A DNA stretch of 64,000 nt, taken from Cannabis sativa (taxonomy: Eukaryota; Streptophyta; Magnoliopsida; Rosales; Cannabaceae). Where the stretch lies: contig NC_083608.1 in assembly GCF_029168945.1 (NCBI RefSeq), forward strand, positions 20,106,136 to 20,170,135, written 5' to 3'. The position numbers and the translations under genes are program-made. Under the pieces are notes generated by a model that was not told the DNA's origin, made no database searches, and saw nothing but the letters and a program-made list of their open reading frames with translations. Below, piece after piece: positions 11,869-24,053 of the stretch (the first letter of the stretch is position 1; every line of letters starts with the position of its first letter).

Positions 11869-14800
11869 TTAAAGACGAACCTGTTGGCTCATAAGAATTT
11901 CCACTGCCACATTCAGGTCTCCTTCTGCAGCTTCCAGGGCAACTTCTACCTGTGTCTGAAATCATTTGAAGGTGTTTTGTAGTCAAAACTCAATTTTCTA
12001 ACAGGGACTATATTATATACAGAAGATGATGCAACAGAAAGATAAGAACAGTAGGTTAGACTTATACCTTTTCAAATCCCATAGCTACAAGTTTCTGGAT
12101 TTCTTCTTCAGATGCGACTGAACCTTGTATTGGGATCCCGGGAGTTGTTGCTGCATGTTGTACTACTCGCCTAAAAAGGATTGACAATAGAAACCACTTT
12201 CAGTCATAGCTACAGAAACTGCTTCGATATTGAATGGTCATTGATCACGAAAAGTAAAATGTCATAGTGATAAGGAAACAATTGACAAGCATATTTATAA
12301 ATCCATTTTAGCAAAGCAAGTGCATAAGTTTATTATTGTAACACCTTCCATCAGATAATGGCTGTCCTGTGCCAGTTGCTGCTGTGTCTGATGGTGGACT
12401 ACTATCATCCAAAAGTCTAACCTGAAGGTTTGAATCTGAATTATCAGCAGGGCCCGTCTGAGTTCTTGTAGATCCAAGTGTCCTTCCTGCCCCAGGAAAT
12501 CTACTGTCTACAGTTGACTGTATCATTTAGGCACAAATTTTATTAGATTCAACACAAATCAAATCAGCCAGATGCTTTGAGAATATGAGATTAAGGAAGG
12601 AAACAGAGCATAAGCCGAAGCACTAGCAGTAGTAGTTTACTTTTCAATACCAAAAGTTAAAAGACTTTTGAGTATTATACTTCAACTGCATGTGATATGA
12701 TCCCAACTGCTGCTGCTAGGTTAGTAACACATATAGCAGTATAAAATAATACTTATAGGAATATAAGAGTGAAGGGAAATCTGATATTGATATTAAGTAA
12801 ATAAGCTGCCACAATTACCACAGGTTTCGAGAGCCTGGGGTCTCTCCAATTGATGCTAAAATCAATAATCAGATCAAGCACCCCCCACTAAACCACTCAA
12901 CACAAATATACATAGCACTCACACACTCAAAAAGCCAAACCAAAAGCCAACAATAAACACACAATAAATATACTAGAGAAACTGACCAACAAATTAATTC
13001 TAGTGAAACCTTTTACTTCTCCTAGCATAAGTGAAGCGATCGAAGGGTCTAACAACATGCCTTTCGAACATTATCTCCAAGATTTTTATCTCTGTTTTTT
13101 CCCCCATTATAACCCAAAACCTACACTGAAAATCCATTCATATTCACTAAATCCATAATTCCACAGCTTGGTTGTCATCTTTCTTTCATTTTTTCCACAA
13201 AACAACTCAGATAATTTTCTATTTTTTTTTTTTTTAAAAAAGCAGTAGGTATGGCAACATATATTTATCATTGTCAAACCAGGAAATTCGGTGATATAAT
13301 TCAATAAAGTTGGACCAAACCAATTTCATAGTGATAGACAGAAATATAAATCTTGATAGACACTCTAGTAGATTTGACTTCTCATGAAAACCAAGTTGAT
13401 AGTTGACCCTAAACATCAATGATTAAGCACATCGATATGCGTGGTTTAAAAGTTCAGTTTCCTCTGTCGAGGCTAGTCAAAGTGCAAATGGAAAACCAAA
13501 ATTATACAAAGAAAAAGTCCTTGAAACCTAATACCTCAGTAGATGTTCCTCTCTGTGGCATCCAAGAAGACAAGTTCCTCCACGCATTTCCAGAAAACAA
13601 TCCACTGCAAGAGAAAACGTATCAAGTTATGTAACTCATAGAGGATCAATATTAACTCTAAAGGAGAACTCACCTGGATGTTGTATTTTGGGTTGAATGT
13701 GTTGGGATGTAGCTAGTAGGATTCCCACCAGTGCACAAAATAAATTTGGGTCGCCTAACACAACATGCCTGAACATATAAATTTATAAATAATTATCATT
13801 TAAACGTCTTTATTAAGGTATTGCACATGTATTTATACACTTACCAAGAAATGATTCATTAAACAAAAGCTCAATTACTTAAATCTCTTTTTTTCGTTTC
13901 CTTTGAAGACGTTTTAAGGTTGACACATTAAGTGGCTTTTTAAGGTTCACAAAAGAATAAATTGGTACAATAAAAACTTGCTATTCAATACTGAATAAAG
14001 AGCCTGAACAAGATTTAGCAATGTTAATAATATCTCACTTAGTTTCTTGTCTGGACTGTAGACAAGAAGACATAATGTCAAAAGCGGGAAATTTTTGCCT
14101 TCTAAAGCCACAATATGAATATAATAAAAAATCAATGTCTTGAATTGATACTTGCAATAAACCATTAGGCATACGTACAAGCCAAGATGAGGCCTCAATA
14201 GCAGAATAGAATGCTGCTCCAGGCATTAGGAAGTTGAAGAAGCCATAAGTATCTGCATCATAATTGCCAAGACAGCATGTAAGACATCATTTGTATTCTC
14301 AAATTATATGGCAGCACAAGAGGAGAATAGTGTTCAGAAGACGAAGAAACTGACATGCAAAGCCAGATAATATGCCACTTAGGTGTCCTAGTAATGAGAC
14401 GTTTGTCATAAGAAGCTGAAACACAATCAACAAGATCCATGCATACCTGAAACATGAAATTCGATAGTTACATAACAACATTTTATAGAAATATCAGCAT
14501 ATAAATTGACTAGTCATCATCAATGCATGTTTATAAACTTACCACTTAGCAGGCACATTAAATAGTCCAAACACACTGCAAAATGGACCAAACTTTAATT
14601 AGTAAACCATATGCAGTTGCACAAACTAACTAATTCTTTAAGAAGAGAGTTATATGTAGGGCAGAGATTCCCTTGAACATACACAGTTGTCCTAGTCCAC
14701 ATGTCTGCAGTGATGGAGCCAGAAATTGTTTTGTGGAGGGCTAATAGCATTTTTAATATTTTAGGGGAGCTTCATCGACATATTTTCTTCAAAATTTTAG

Positions 14801-16576
14801 GCTATGTTTTTTCTATCATAATATATTGAAAACAATAAAAGGAAAAAAAGAAAAAAAAAATCAGGAGCTTCCACTCTCTTATCAGTTCTGTTTCTCTCTC
14901 TTAAGGACTGGCTTCACTATGTCTATTTATAAGTGCATAAATTTGCATGTGTCCTGTTTCCAGTAGTGTCATCCAAACTCAGAGATGATACAGTCTTTAC
15001 CCAAAAAGAATACCCATCTATCTATTTGTATCTATATATGTATAAAAACGTTTCTCTATAAATTAGAGTGACTAATGAAAATAGTATCATAAATATATTT
15101 CATATAAATGATACGAAAGACCACCTTCTAGATTGGACTCCACTGAGACTTGTTTCTATAACAATCATAGAGAACAATATTCCTGAAAAGCCTATTGCAC
15201 ACTCATTCATCAGATAACCATCCGAGTGGATTGGGTTATACATGACCAAAAGTGCAATTAGAAGATGAAAAAGAGCATTGCTGATGGCCAACAAAATAAT
15301 CAAGTACAACAAGCGGACAGATCCCATGATTCTCTCAAGCTCAGAACCCAAAGGAACGAATGCCATCATGTTGAAGAGCACGTGAAGTATTGAGCCGTGA
15401 AACAGAACCGAGGTAAAAATCCTGTAGACTGCGAGAGAGAATTAAAAACAAATTTGAAGCGCATGTTAAATATAATCCCACAATTCAGAATACTAAAATA
15501 CATTAATGAAATCGTGCTCTTTATTTTATCCAGCTCTTCATTCTTGAAGGATCGATCTCTTTCCCTTATTACAAACATGGAATGAGAGATAAGAAAACCA
15601 AGTAGTAACAAAACAGTTTTTCATCTTCAGCATTTTAGAATGTTCATTACTTTGTAAGAAAGTAATTATGCAAAAAATACAGTAAGAAATAAAAAAAAAT
15701 GGATTTTTCTCATCCTAATTTTTGTCAATTAAGTGAGAATCACCAAAAGTCATGTAAGAAAACCTATGAACCATTAGCAGAGGATAAACACTTTCCCCAT
15801 TTCGTTTCTCATTACGGATTAGCAAGCATAACCAAGGGTTGAGCTAATTTTCAAACAACTAAAACAAATTTACATGAACAAGAGAAAAAAAAATACAGTA
15901 AATAATTAAGTCTCTTTATTTAACTTCTTTTACATTAAAAACTTAGAGATATTATTACCTTGGAAATGTGATGCAACTGCAGAAGGCAAGAAGCATACTT
16001 CAACAAAAGAGTCATATCCTACCAAGAGACACACCAAGTAAATAATCCCACAAACGGCCACAATCCCAGAAGTAAGGACCGGAATGCTTTCCCACCATTG
16101 CCCCAACCTTGTCTGCAACCCTGCCTAAAGATTACCATTCCATAGCATAATAAGAAAACAAAATCAAATTTTAAACAAAACCCAATAATCCATCAAGACA
16201 ACTGAAGCCCTTGACCATGTTTTAAAACTTAAAAGTAGAAGCCCACTTCTTCAAAACAATTTATTCACTGTACAGAATATATAGATGTTCAAAGTTCAAA
16301 CCGAATAAATGAGTATTGCTTTTCTGGAATTAAAATTAAATCAAAATTAACAATAATCACACCGTTTAATTTCATTTTTTGAATCTAAATTTAGGCATAT
16401 TCTTGCCAGCAATCAAAAGGATCCTTCATTAAAAAAAAGCTAGGGTTCCTATTGGGAATCTAAAATTGAGCTGGGAGCATAAAGAAATGATGAATGTTGA
16501 GAGCTAAACACACTATTGGAAAAAGGAAAGTGGTGGATCAGATAGAACTCACCTCAGAAACAATGTTGGGTCTCAT
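11869..16576 (-). CDS. RBL15: Rhomboid-like protein with C-terminal UBA domain (RBL15 type, 404 aa)
   Basis: Eleven exons (minus): 16576-16553, 16124-15959, 15428-15125, 14575-14543, 14446-14355, 14252-14179, 13768-13674, 13604-13535, 12517-12345, 12170-12068, 11949-11869. All are GT-AG and phase-consistent, totalling 1,215 nt. The start MRPNIVSEAGLQTRLGQWW and the whole layout match Arabidopsis RBL15. The rhomboid core is intact: HVLFN (His79, Asn83), the serine motif GFSG (Ser145) and the catalytic histidine in LLGHLSG (His197), so it should be an active intramembrane serine protease. The C-terminus (EEEIQKLVAMGFEKVEVAL to the stop after MSQQVRL) is a UBA domain, suggesting ubiquitin binding. 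It is a membrane protein; its substrate and organelle are not evident. Confidence 0.93.
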
Positions 16577-18212
16577 TTTGAGTGAGTGTGTTTGAGCGAG
16601 ACTGAGACTTGGTTTTGAAATTTGTTTGCCTTATGAAGTTGGCACCACTACCAACCGCTATATTCTCGAATTCTCCTCCGCCATCTCGCCCAAGTTTCCA
16701 ACTTCCAACGATACTGATCCCATTCGGATCTTTCTAAATTGGGTTGACCCGAAGACTTTATGCCCGATAGAGATATGAGCTCAAAAACTTTTGGGCCCCG
16801 TAAACTAAAAGAGAACTTACAAAAATACTATCTGGAAAGTTTACAAAATATTAGGATATGGAGTTTTTTTGACCAATTTCTTATTTTTCTAAATAAAAAA
16901 AAAAAACATTTACTAACTTAGTTACCAAATTTATAATTATTTTACATCTCAGTCCTTAAGAAAAAATATGTTTGTATAGACCTCATAATTTATTATGAGA
17001 TTATTTATTATGTTCTGGTTGGTTATTTTGTTATTTCTTTTTATTCTAAATTAAATAATAAAGTTGTTATTAACCAAGTTTTATTAAAACATCTTTAACT
17101 AATAGTTATTAATATGTGTAATTTGTAAAAACGTAAGCCCAACCGGGCTTACGTTTTCTTGCTTTTCTTTGTTGAACCCTCTACGGTCTACCCTCTTTCT
17201 CGATATCCCAATTCTAGCGTTCGTTAGCAGAAGTAGAGATAGGGGGAGATAGGATTTATTACAACATTTATGTGAAAATGACAGAAGCCGCTATAAAGGG
17301 AAGAAGCACATCCTGCACCAATGGAAATTTGCTATAAGAGTTTGCTATTAAAACATTTGAAGTAAAGATCTAGCATTCTTTGTGCTTTTTTGATGCTTCA
17401 ACGTTAGCAACTTATTAGTATTTTAATTGAATTTGCTATTAGAGTTTTCATTTGTATTTTTGTAAGCGGCATCGTTTATCTATCTTGTTGATTATGCTAT
17501 TATGTAATGGAAATTTTCATTTTACTCTTTAAAATAAAATAAATTATAAATAAAACTATGCGGCCAATCATAAAACTAGGCAAATACCTAAACCAATGAT
17601 TCATATTTGTAATAAATTATAAAATGCAGTAAGAACACCAACTTGAAGAATCTTAGGAATAGTAGAGAGGTGAACACAAGTAAGCCATTATCCAGATAGG
17701 GTGAGGGTAACTTAAGTTTCGCTTCAATTTTCTTTCTTCCTCCAAAACAAGTGAAATATGCAAAGTTACAAGAACAAAGAGATGATCACCCCATTAACCG
17801 TCTCCAAAGCCATTGATACTGCATTGACAAAGCTTGGAATTAAGATGAAATTGTCATCTTTCTAGAACTGAATGATTTTCCTGCAAAAGTAAGAATTGTC
17901 TCTTTGTCCCACCAATGAATCTGTCGAAAAGATTTAACCCCATAAGATGATATCATGTTTCATGGTTCGCTATGAAGCTGCTAAACTAAATACAAACCAT
18001 ATTTGGATTGGATATTTTATACAAGTGACGATGGAAACACACCAGAGTCAAGATCAGCAAATAAGGAAAAAAGAAAAAGAAGAAGCTGATTTCTTTCTGT
18101 GAAGTACTTAACAATCCCAAGTATGTATGAAATGTTAAAGTTATACAGTATATTTTCTGAGTTGTTTTTCTTCACAACAATGTACAAACTTACAAGGCAA
18201 TGTCAGCCACTT
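16577..18212. other. Intergenic: rhomboid promoter side and downstream of the methyltransferase
   Basis: No protein-coding gene was recognised. The part next to 16576 should contain the rhomboid promoter. A perfect 13-bp hairpin lies at 17128-17157 (listed separately). The rest is unremarkable AT-rich DNA. Confidence 0.55.
17128..17157. repeat. Perfect inverted repeat, 13-bp stem and 4-nt loop
   Basis: AAAACGTAAGCCC and its exact complement GGGCTTACGTTTT flank the loop AACC. It contrasts with AT-rich surroundings and is bounded by an A run and a T run. No RNA gene or transposon end that explains it was recognised. Confidence 0.9.
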
Positions 18213-19699
18213 CTATTTCTCCCATCCCCCTAATCGTGTCCCAGGATCATAGTTTGTGAACACCCGAAACTCATTTCCAAGTTTGCTGGAGTGTCGAGGC
18301 TTGAAACCACAAGGCTGCAAGCACATCAGCTCAGCTGCTCTATCTTTTTGCACCTCTCCTGCAAATCGATAATAAAACAAATTTAAGAACCAAAAATCAA
18401 TTGTAGTGTGTTACATGACCCTGATGAACATAATAAAACAAATTTAATAACCAAAAATCTGTACCTGTAAGTAGAAGCAAATGAGACTCCTTACTTCTTG
18501 CAAGAAAAGATATACTATCAGCAACTTTCTCCAGGCACTCCTTGCTCTGTCACCAACATTGAGATTTACTTAATACCCATCAACTTCTTCAAACGTTATA
18601 AATAGTTAAATACTTTGCTAACTAATAAGTTAAAAGATTTAATCAAAACGCTATAAAAGGTAAACAAAGATATCAAAGCATTGAAATAGTGCACAAACTG
18701 CAAAATCTTGTGAGGCAGTCACAATCAAATTGCTTGGTAACTCTTTAATTTTATTTTTCTCAAAGTGAATGAAAGATTTTTATACAAAAACATGTTATTC
18801 AAGGAAAGCCTCACCATTCTTTCACCTTTGGAAACCAAAAGAAAATAAATTGAAGTGCTTTAAAACCAAAATGAAAGTGTAAGCAACCAAGCCATAAACC
18901 CATTAATTTAATCAATTTATAACAGATCATCTTGAAGTTGTTAAGATCAATCCGTGTTCATCATAGTAACTAAAGCAAATAAGACCCTTATAAAAAAAGC
19001 TTTCTCAAATTTCCAAACCACATAATTTAAATGCTGTAAGTTGAAACCTAAGCAAGAAGTGTATAAACTTTCTCACCAGGTAAGGAGGGTCTGCAACAAC
19101 CACATGAAAAGCATGCTTAAGCTCCAATGGCAATTCTTCAGGTTGGTTATAATCATAGAACGTAAAATCACTACCATATTGCTCAAAACGCTTGTCGAAT
19201 TCAAGAAGTTGCACTCTCAAATTCGAATCAATATTCTGAACACATTACAATTAAGTTAAGAATATAAAATAAAAAGCAGACCCAAAATCAAAAGGAAAAA
19301 AAGGCAATAGCTTGGGAAATAAAGCATTACTTTGAGATAAGCATAGAGCGTGGGGCAAGCAATACAAGCGATTCGAGGCGATCCCAAGTCCGAGTCAGAC
19401 GAACCCAATTGGCAGAGAGTGAGAACCTCTCGAGCCAGGGTCTCGGCAGTGTCAGGCTCGTACCAGAACTGGCTGAGCCTCCAGTCCTCGGAGACTAGAG
19501 CCACTGAAGAACCACCCTGACCATCGTTCTCGTTGGTGGGTTCGGCGACAGACTGGCTTTGCTCAGCTAAGAACTCTCTTAGAGCAGCCATGGCTTGGGA
19601 GCTAAGTGTTGGTGGGTCATCGTCGGTGTCTTCGTTGGAAGGGTTGGTGTGGTTGCTTAGAGAGTTGGGGTTGGTGGGAAGCTCAACTTCGTCTTCCAT
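18213..19699 (-). CDS. EFM5/EEF1AKMT1-type lysine methyltransferase (four exons, 251 aa)
   Basis: Exons (minus): 19699-19331, 19235-19077, 18546-18465 and 18358-18213; all are GT-AG and phase-consistent, 756 nt. The order of motifs fits the EFM5/N6AMT2 family. An acidic, disordered N-terminus is followed by SQFWYEPDTAETLA, the SAM-binding strand (RIACIACPTLYAYLK), an LLEFDKRF acidic-loop segment, and the signature VVVADPPYL at about 168-176. The C-terminus ends with RLGGWEK. In yeast and mammals the family methylates a lysine of translation elongation factor eEF1A; DPPY-type motifs once led to annotation as DNA N6-adenine methyltransferases. I prefer the ATG at 19699; an in-frame ATG at 19750 would add 17 residues. 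Confidence 0.9.
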
Positions 19700-19891
19700 T
19701 GTTGTTGCGGTGCAGCGCCGGAAATTGGTCACTCTCTCGTTACCTAACAAGTCTGAACTGAGTTAACGAAGCATCAGCAATTTGTTCAGTTTGCCTTTAA
19801 AAGTTTCATGTCGTTTACCACAAATACCTTCGTTTACACTACGTGTTTGTACAACGACATATCGTTTAGTTGAAGGAAGGAAAATCCATCT

Positions 19892-20448
19892 AGGGATGTA
19901 AACGGGCGGGGATTGCTCCCCATCTCGAACCCGTTTCAATACCCGTTTAAATTAAAGCGAGAACGGAATGAGAATTATTAGATACCCATTACATATATAT
20001 ATTTTTTTTAAAAAAAATAATGTCTTAAAGAGATTAAAAAAAATATATCATAAAAATTCATTAAAACAACAAACATAAGTAGAATAGTGTATATAGTAAA
20101 TGAAATTAGTAAATACAAAATTAGTAATTGAAAATACGTGATTAAGTGTCATTTTTTAAAGTCGTTAAGTGTGATTATTAATATGCATCACCGCAGATAT
20201 TTTTCATGAAAAACTAAAAATTTTCATTAATGCAATCAATAAAAAGCCTAAAGCATGAAGTTATTTTAATTGTATTAGTGATGATTTTAAAACTTAAATA
20301 TATACATACATCATATTGGGGCGTGTTCACGGTGGGTATCTATTCCCTGTCCCTACCTAATTCTAACTCGGGTATGAACATTTAAACTCATACACGCTCA
20401 CACCCTGCCCCATTAAAAGCATGTACTCGAATAATTAACATCCCTATA
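19892..20448. mobile_element. MITE with TAGGGATGT termini
   Basis: Left end CTAGGGATGTAAACGGGCGG and right end TTAACATCCCTATA are inverted copies (shared TAGGGATGTWAA). Inside each end are matching phrases of the kind CCCATCTCGAACCCG and GTCCCTACC..CGGGTATGAAC. There is no coding capacity. It lies between the methyltransferase and PPR genes. The superfamily is uncertain; hAT-like is possible. Confidence 0.6.
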
Positions 20449-20479
20449 TCTATCCACTCTTCTAATAAATAAAGCTTCT

Positions 20480-21033
20480 CTTAGAACATCTCAAATGGAG
20501 AAGCAAATGATGCAAAATTAAAATATAACTCATTTATAAAGAAAAAAAATGTGCTCGTGTACCGTGATGCAAATGTATTATATAACAAATATTGTGTAAA
20601 ATTTAACACAATATTTGCTATGATGCAAAATTTGTTGGACTACTTTGCTATGATGCACTACTTTTTCATTTGCTTTATGTCATTTGTATTATTTTATTAA
20701 TATATTTAATTATAACATTAAATATGATGAACTATTTATATTTTTTTAGAGTATTACTATGTGTACCAATGTACTTATCATGACGTCTTATAATTAGTTG
20801 GTAGTTTTTTTATAATTTTTATTAATTTAAAATAAATAAAAGTCGATATGAGTTGCATTAATATTGAGATTACATCTTATAAAAGTGTTAGACATCATGA
20901 ATGTCTTTCGTATTTACATAATAACATTAACGAAAATTATTATTTTTATATTTTATTAAATATATTAATAAAATATTATAATGTCATTTTTTTTATCAAA
21001 TAAAACATAACTTATAATGGGAGATGGTCTAAG
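20480..21033. mobile_element. MITE with TTAGAMCATCTC termini
   Basis: CTTAGAACATCTCAAATGG at the left and GGGAGATGGTCTAAG at the right form imperfect inverted termini. The type is common in plants, where it usually reads TAGACCATCTCCAATGG. The interior is AT-rich and non-coding. Confidence 0.6.
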
Positions 21034-21408
21034 TGTAATTAATATTACTTTTCAGTTTAATTCCGCTCAATTACTGAAATAATTCAGTCTCTTCCTCATT
21101 TTTGGTCTCTAATATTAAAGAATACAAATATGTCCAATATGTATAGTTAGTAGTCTTAGTCTCTGAAAAACATAGTAGTGTTGAGAGCATCACTATACTT
21201 TATTGGTCAAAATGAGAGTCCTCTTACGAAGAAGACATGTATAATCCGAACATTCAACTGCACACCATTTCAACTTCAAGTAAGCCATTTTTTTTGGCTA
21301 AATAATTTTCACTTTAACCCATAAAACTTGATTTGAATACAAGCTAATTTGTTTCCACATTAAAGTATTTTACAAAGTAATACAATTTCACAAGTAGTAC
21401 CAATTCCT
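21034..21408. other. Intergenic, 3' side of the PPR gene
   Basis: AT-rich spacer that probably includes the PPR 3' UTR. No gene is seen. Confidence 0.5.
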
Positions 21409-23901
21409 CTATTTCCTTCCATCCTTCTGTCCTTGCATATCTTTAAGTAATTTTCTGTTCTTGGTTACCCTTCTTTTATCTTTTTCAACATCCATTGCCG
21501 AAACTTCAGACACAACAAACCCCTTGTGCTTAAGTAGCCTTATAATTTCTTCTGCTCCCTGGATATCTCCTTTTCCTTTCAAGAATTCTAAACACGCAAC
21601 CAAATTATCCTTGCTTGGCTTCTGCCTAGGTTCAGCAACCAAGATTTCTTCTTTGAGTGCTTCAACTGCCTTGTCAATTTGGTTATGCATAATGTAACCT
21701 GTTGTGAAATGATTCCAAGTTTTTGCATTTGGTTTCTCATTCGCTGATATGACTCGATCAACCAAGGTTTTAGCCTCCACTAGAAGACCTTTCCTGCAGT
21801 AACCACCAATTAAGGAGTTTGGGATTCGAATGTCATATTTTGCCTTCTTGGATTCCCATTCCTCAAAGATCTTATTGGCACTTTCAATATCATCAAGCTT
21901 CAACAGTGAGGTTATCATGCTTAAGTATCCCTTATTATAAACCTCATGCTTTATTTTAAAATGTTCCCATAGTCTTAATACTTCTTCTTTCTTCCCTATG
22001 GCTGCATATTGTGTGAGGAGGCACTCAAATGCTGAACTCAGTTTCTTGGCAGTTAACATAAGTTCCTCAGATTTTTTCAGCATTGCCAAAGATTTTTCCA
22101 CAAGCCCAGCTTTAATGTATCCATTTGCTGCGACAGAATATATTAGCCAGTCAACAGTAACTTCCGAATCAGATGACATCTTTTTGAGAACATTGTCAAT
22201 TCCTGTCACATTGGTATCTGCTACATATGAACTGAGCCAGATGCTGTATGTAAATTTGTTATAACGGATGCCCTTTTCGTCCATTTCTTTCATCAGGGAA
22301 TCAATTTTTTCACGATTCTCAGTTTGATAATACAAATTAAGCAATACATTATAGGGCAATGCTGTACTGGCAAATCGCAAACCCTTCATTTGCTGCATAG
22401 TTGCCTCTGCTTCCACCACCTGTTTTGCATAAGCATAGCAGTTGAGTAGAGCACTATAAACCTCAGCAACTTTCAATTGCATTGGAATGTCATTAAAATA
22501 ATTCTCAGCTTCTTTTATCCCATGAACTTTCGAGATTAGGTCCAGCCGAATTGCAACATCAGTGTATGTAATTGGATAGTATCTATTGTCAGACATCCAC
22601 ATACATACCTGCCAACAAAATAAAGAAACCAAAATCACTTTCTCATATATGCTTTTAAAAATAAAAAATAAGCAACAAGAACATCTGTTTAAATAAGTCA
22701 AAGGCTGAAATGTCTAGTTCCTTACGATCTAGTTATGTAAATGTAATCAACAGATTCAAAATGTACACACCCAGAACAATATAGATGCTTACCATAAAGG
22801 GCTTAAATCATTGTACAGAATAGGCTACTTACAAGTCAAGTTCCCTTTCTCTTTCATATACTATGGTAATACTACCGAGAAAATTGAGTGTTAGTGTTAA
22901 AACTTTTAACCCTACAATTACAGTTTACAGACTCAAAAAAAAAGCCATAAAGTTTTTAGTCACCACCAACAAGAACAAGATTTCAAAGAACCTATTTAAT
23001 TAATTCAACATGCAATGCAAGAGATTCTCCAAAACAAGAAGTAGAGCTATATGTTTCATTATCAGAGAAATCACAACAGAAAGCAAATCCCATCAAACTT
23101 ACTTTCTCAAAAATCACTCTCCAAGCATTACTTCAGAAGAGGGAACAGAAAATTATTCAAAAACTTATCTATCGAATTACACAGAGGAAATTAAATATGA
23201 GCAGCGTAACAATCTCAAACAAGTGAAACTATATATTATAATTTCGATATCTGGTTCTTCAGAGCCTGTTGTACTTGTATACAAGTAAAACTTTAACATA
23301 ATCTTGAACCTTAAGGAAACTAAGCGCAGAGCTACAAATACCACAATGTAAAAAAATCAAGATAAAAGCCAAAACCCATCACTAATGCATTATCATAATC
23401 ACTCCACTTTACAAGCATATGAAGCTCAATCGATTAATTCATCAAAGAAAACAAGTAAAGCATTTAACTTTCCGGCAATTACAAAGCAAACAAACACAAT
23501 ACAAAAACAAAGAAAGAGACTCTAAGCTGGTACCTCACCTCAAGAGCGTGATTATAGCGTTTGTAATGCCTGAGTTCGTTGATGATACCAACTAGGTCAA
23601 ACCTATTGACCTTTTGACCTTCTTCGATCCACTGGTCGAGAACCGGAAGAATGGAAACCGAATGTAGATTAGGAGATATTCTACGGTACAGAGAACGCAT
23701 TTTACCATCGCGGAAACGATCGTCAATAGTTGCAGCCGTGGTGGTGGCGGTAGAGTAGAGAGAAAGAGTTAAAACGTTTCGAGTTCTGAAACGGGAGTGC
23801 CATTTCAGTGCAGAGTTGAGGTCAGAGGCAAAGCTCTTCATTGGTGACTGACGAGTGACGACGACGGCGGAAGAAGAAAGATCATGGGCCGGTGCGGACA
23901 A
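21409..23901 (-). CDS. P-class pentatricopeptide repeat protein, organelle-targeted (520 aa)
   Basis: There are two exons (minus), 23901-23539 and 22608-21409, with phase 0 at the junction (LE then VCMWM). The product belongs to the At2g20710/At4g21705-like group of P-class PPR proteins. An N-terminus rich in Ser, Thr, Arg and Ala without acidic runs fits a mitochondrial presequence. It is followed by LPVLDQWIEEGQKV and about ten PPR units, such as AEVYSALLNCYAYAKQVVEAE, read here through residue 20. The C-terminus is basic. P-class PPRs bind organellar RNA in a sequence-specific way and affect its stability or translation; the target cannot be predicted by eye. A second possible start is the Met at 23841. 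Only 73 bp of original sequence separate the start codon from a LINE insertion site. Confidence 0.92.
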
Positions 23902-23974
23902 CAGAACAAACTCTTGCCATCAAACGAATTAAAAAAGTATTGAGTTACACTAGGGAAAAATAAATAAATTAAGA

Positions 23975-23997
23975 CCTATCCATTTTTATTATATATT
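23975..23997. repeat. LINE target-site duplication, 3' copy
   Basis: A 23-bp sequence beginning CCTATCCATTTTTATT is repeated exactly at 30000-30022. Here it is followed by a T run (about 23998-24011), which is the poly(A) tail of the LINE read on the minus strand. Confidence 0.93.
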
Positions 23998-24053
23998 TTT
24001 TTTTTTTTTTGAAAAAGAAGATCTAAACCGAGAGCTGGAGAAGGCGAAGATCT

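Noticed and set aside
13419..13634. A 71-codon plus-strand frame
   Set aside because: It covers exon 8 and flanking introns of the rhomboid gene on the other strand and has no recognisable motif.
14690..14900. A small transposon in rhomboid intron 3 (phrase GATGGAGCCAGAAATTG)
   Set aside because: The phrase is reminiscent of plant dispersed repeats, but I could not find matching ends or a target duplication.
22999..23290. A 92-codon plus-strand frame in the PPR intron
   Set aside because: No motif, no splice partners and antisense to the PPR gene; treated as chance.
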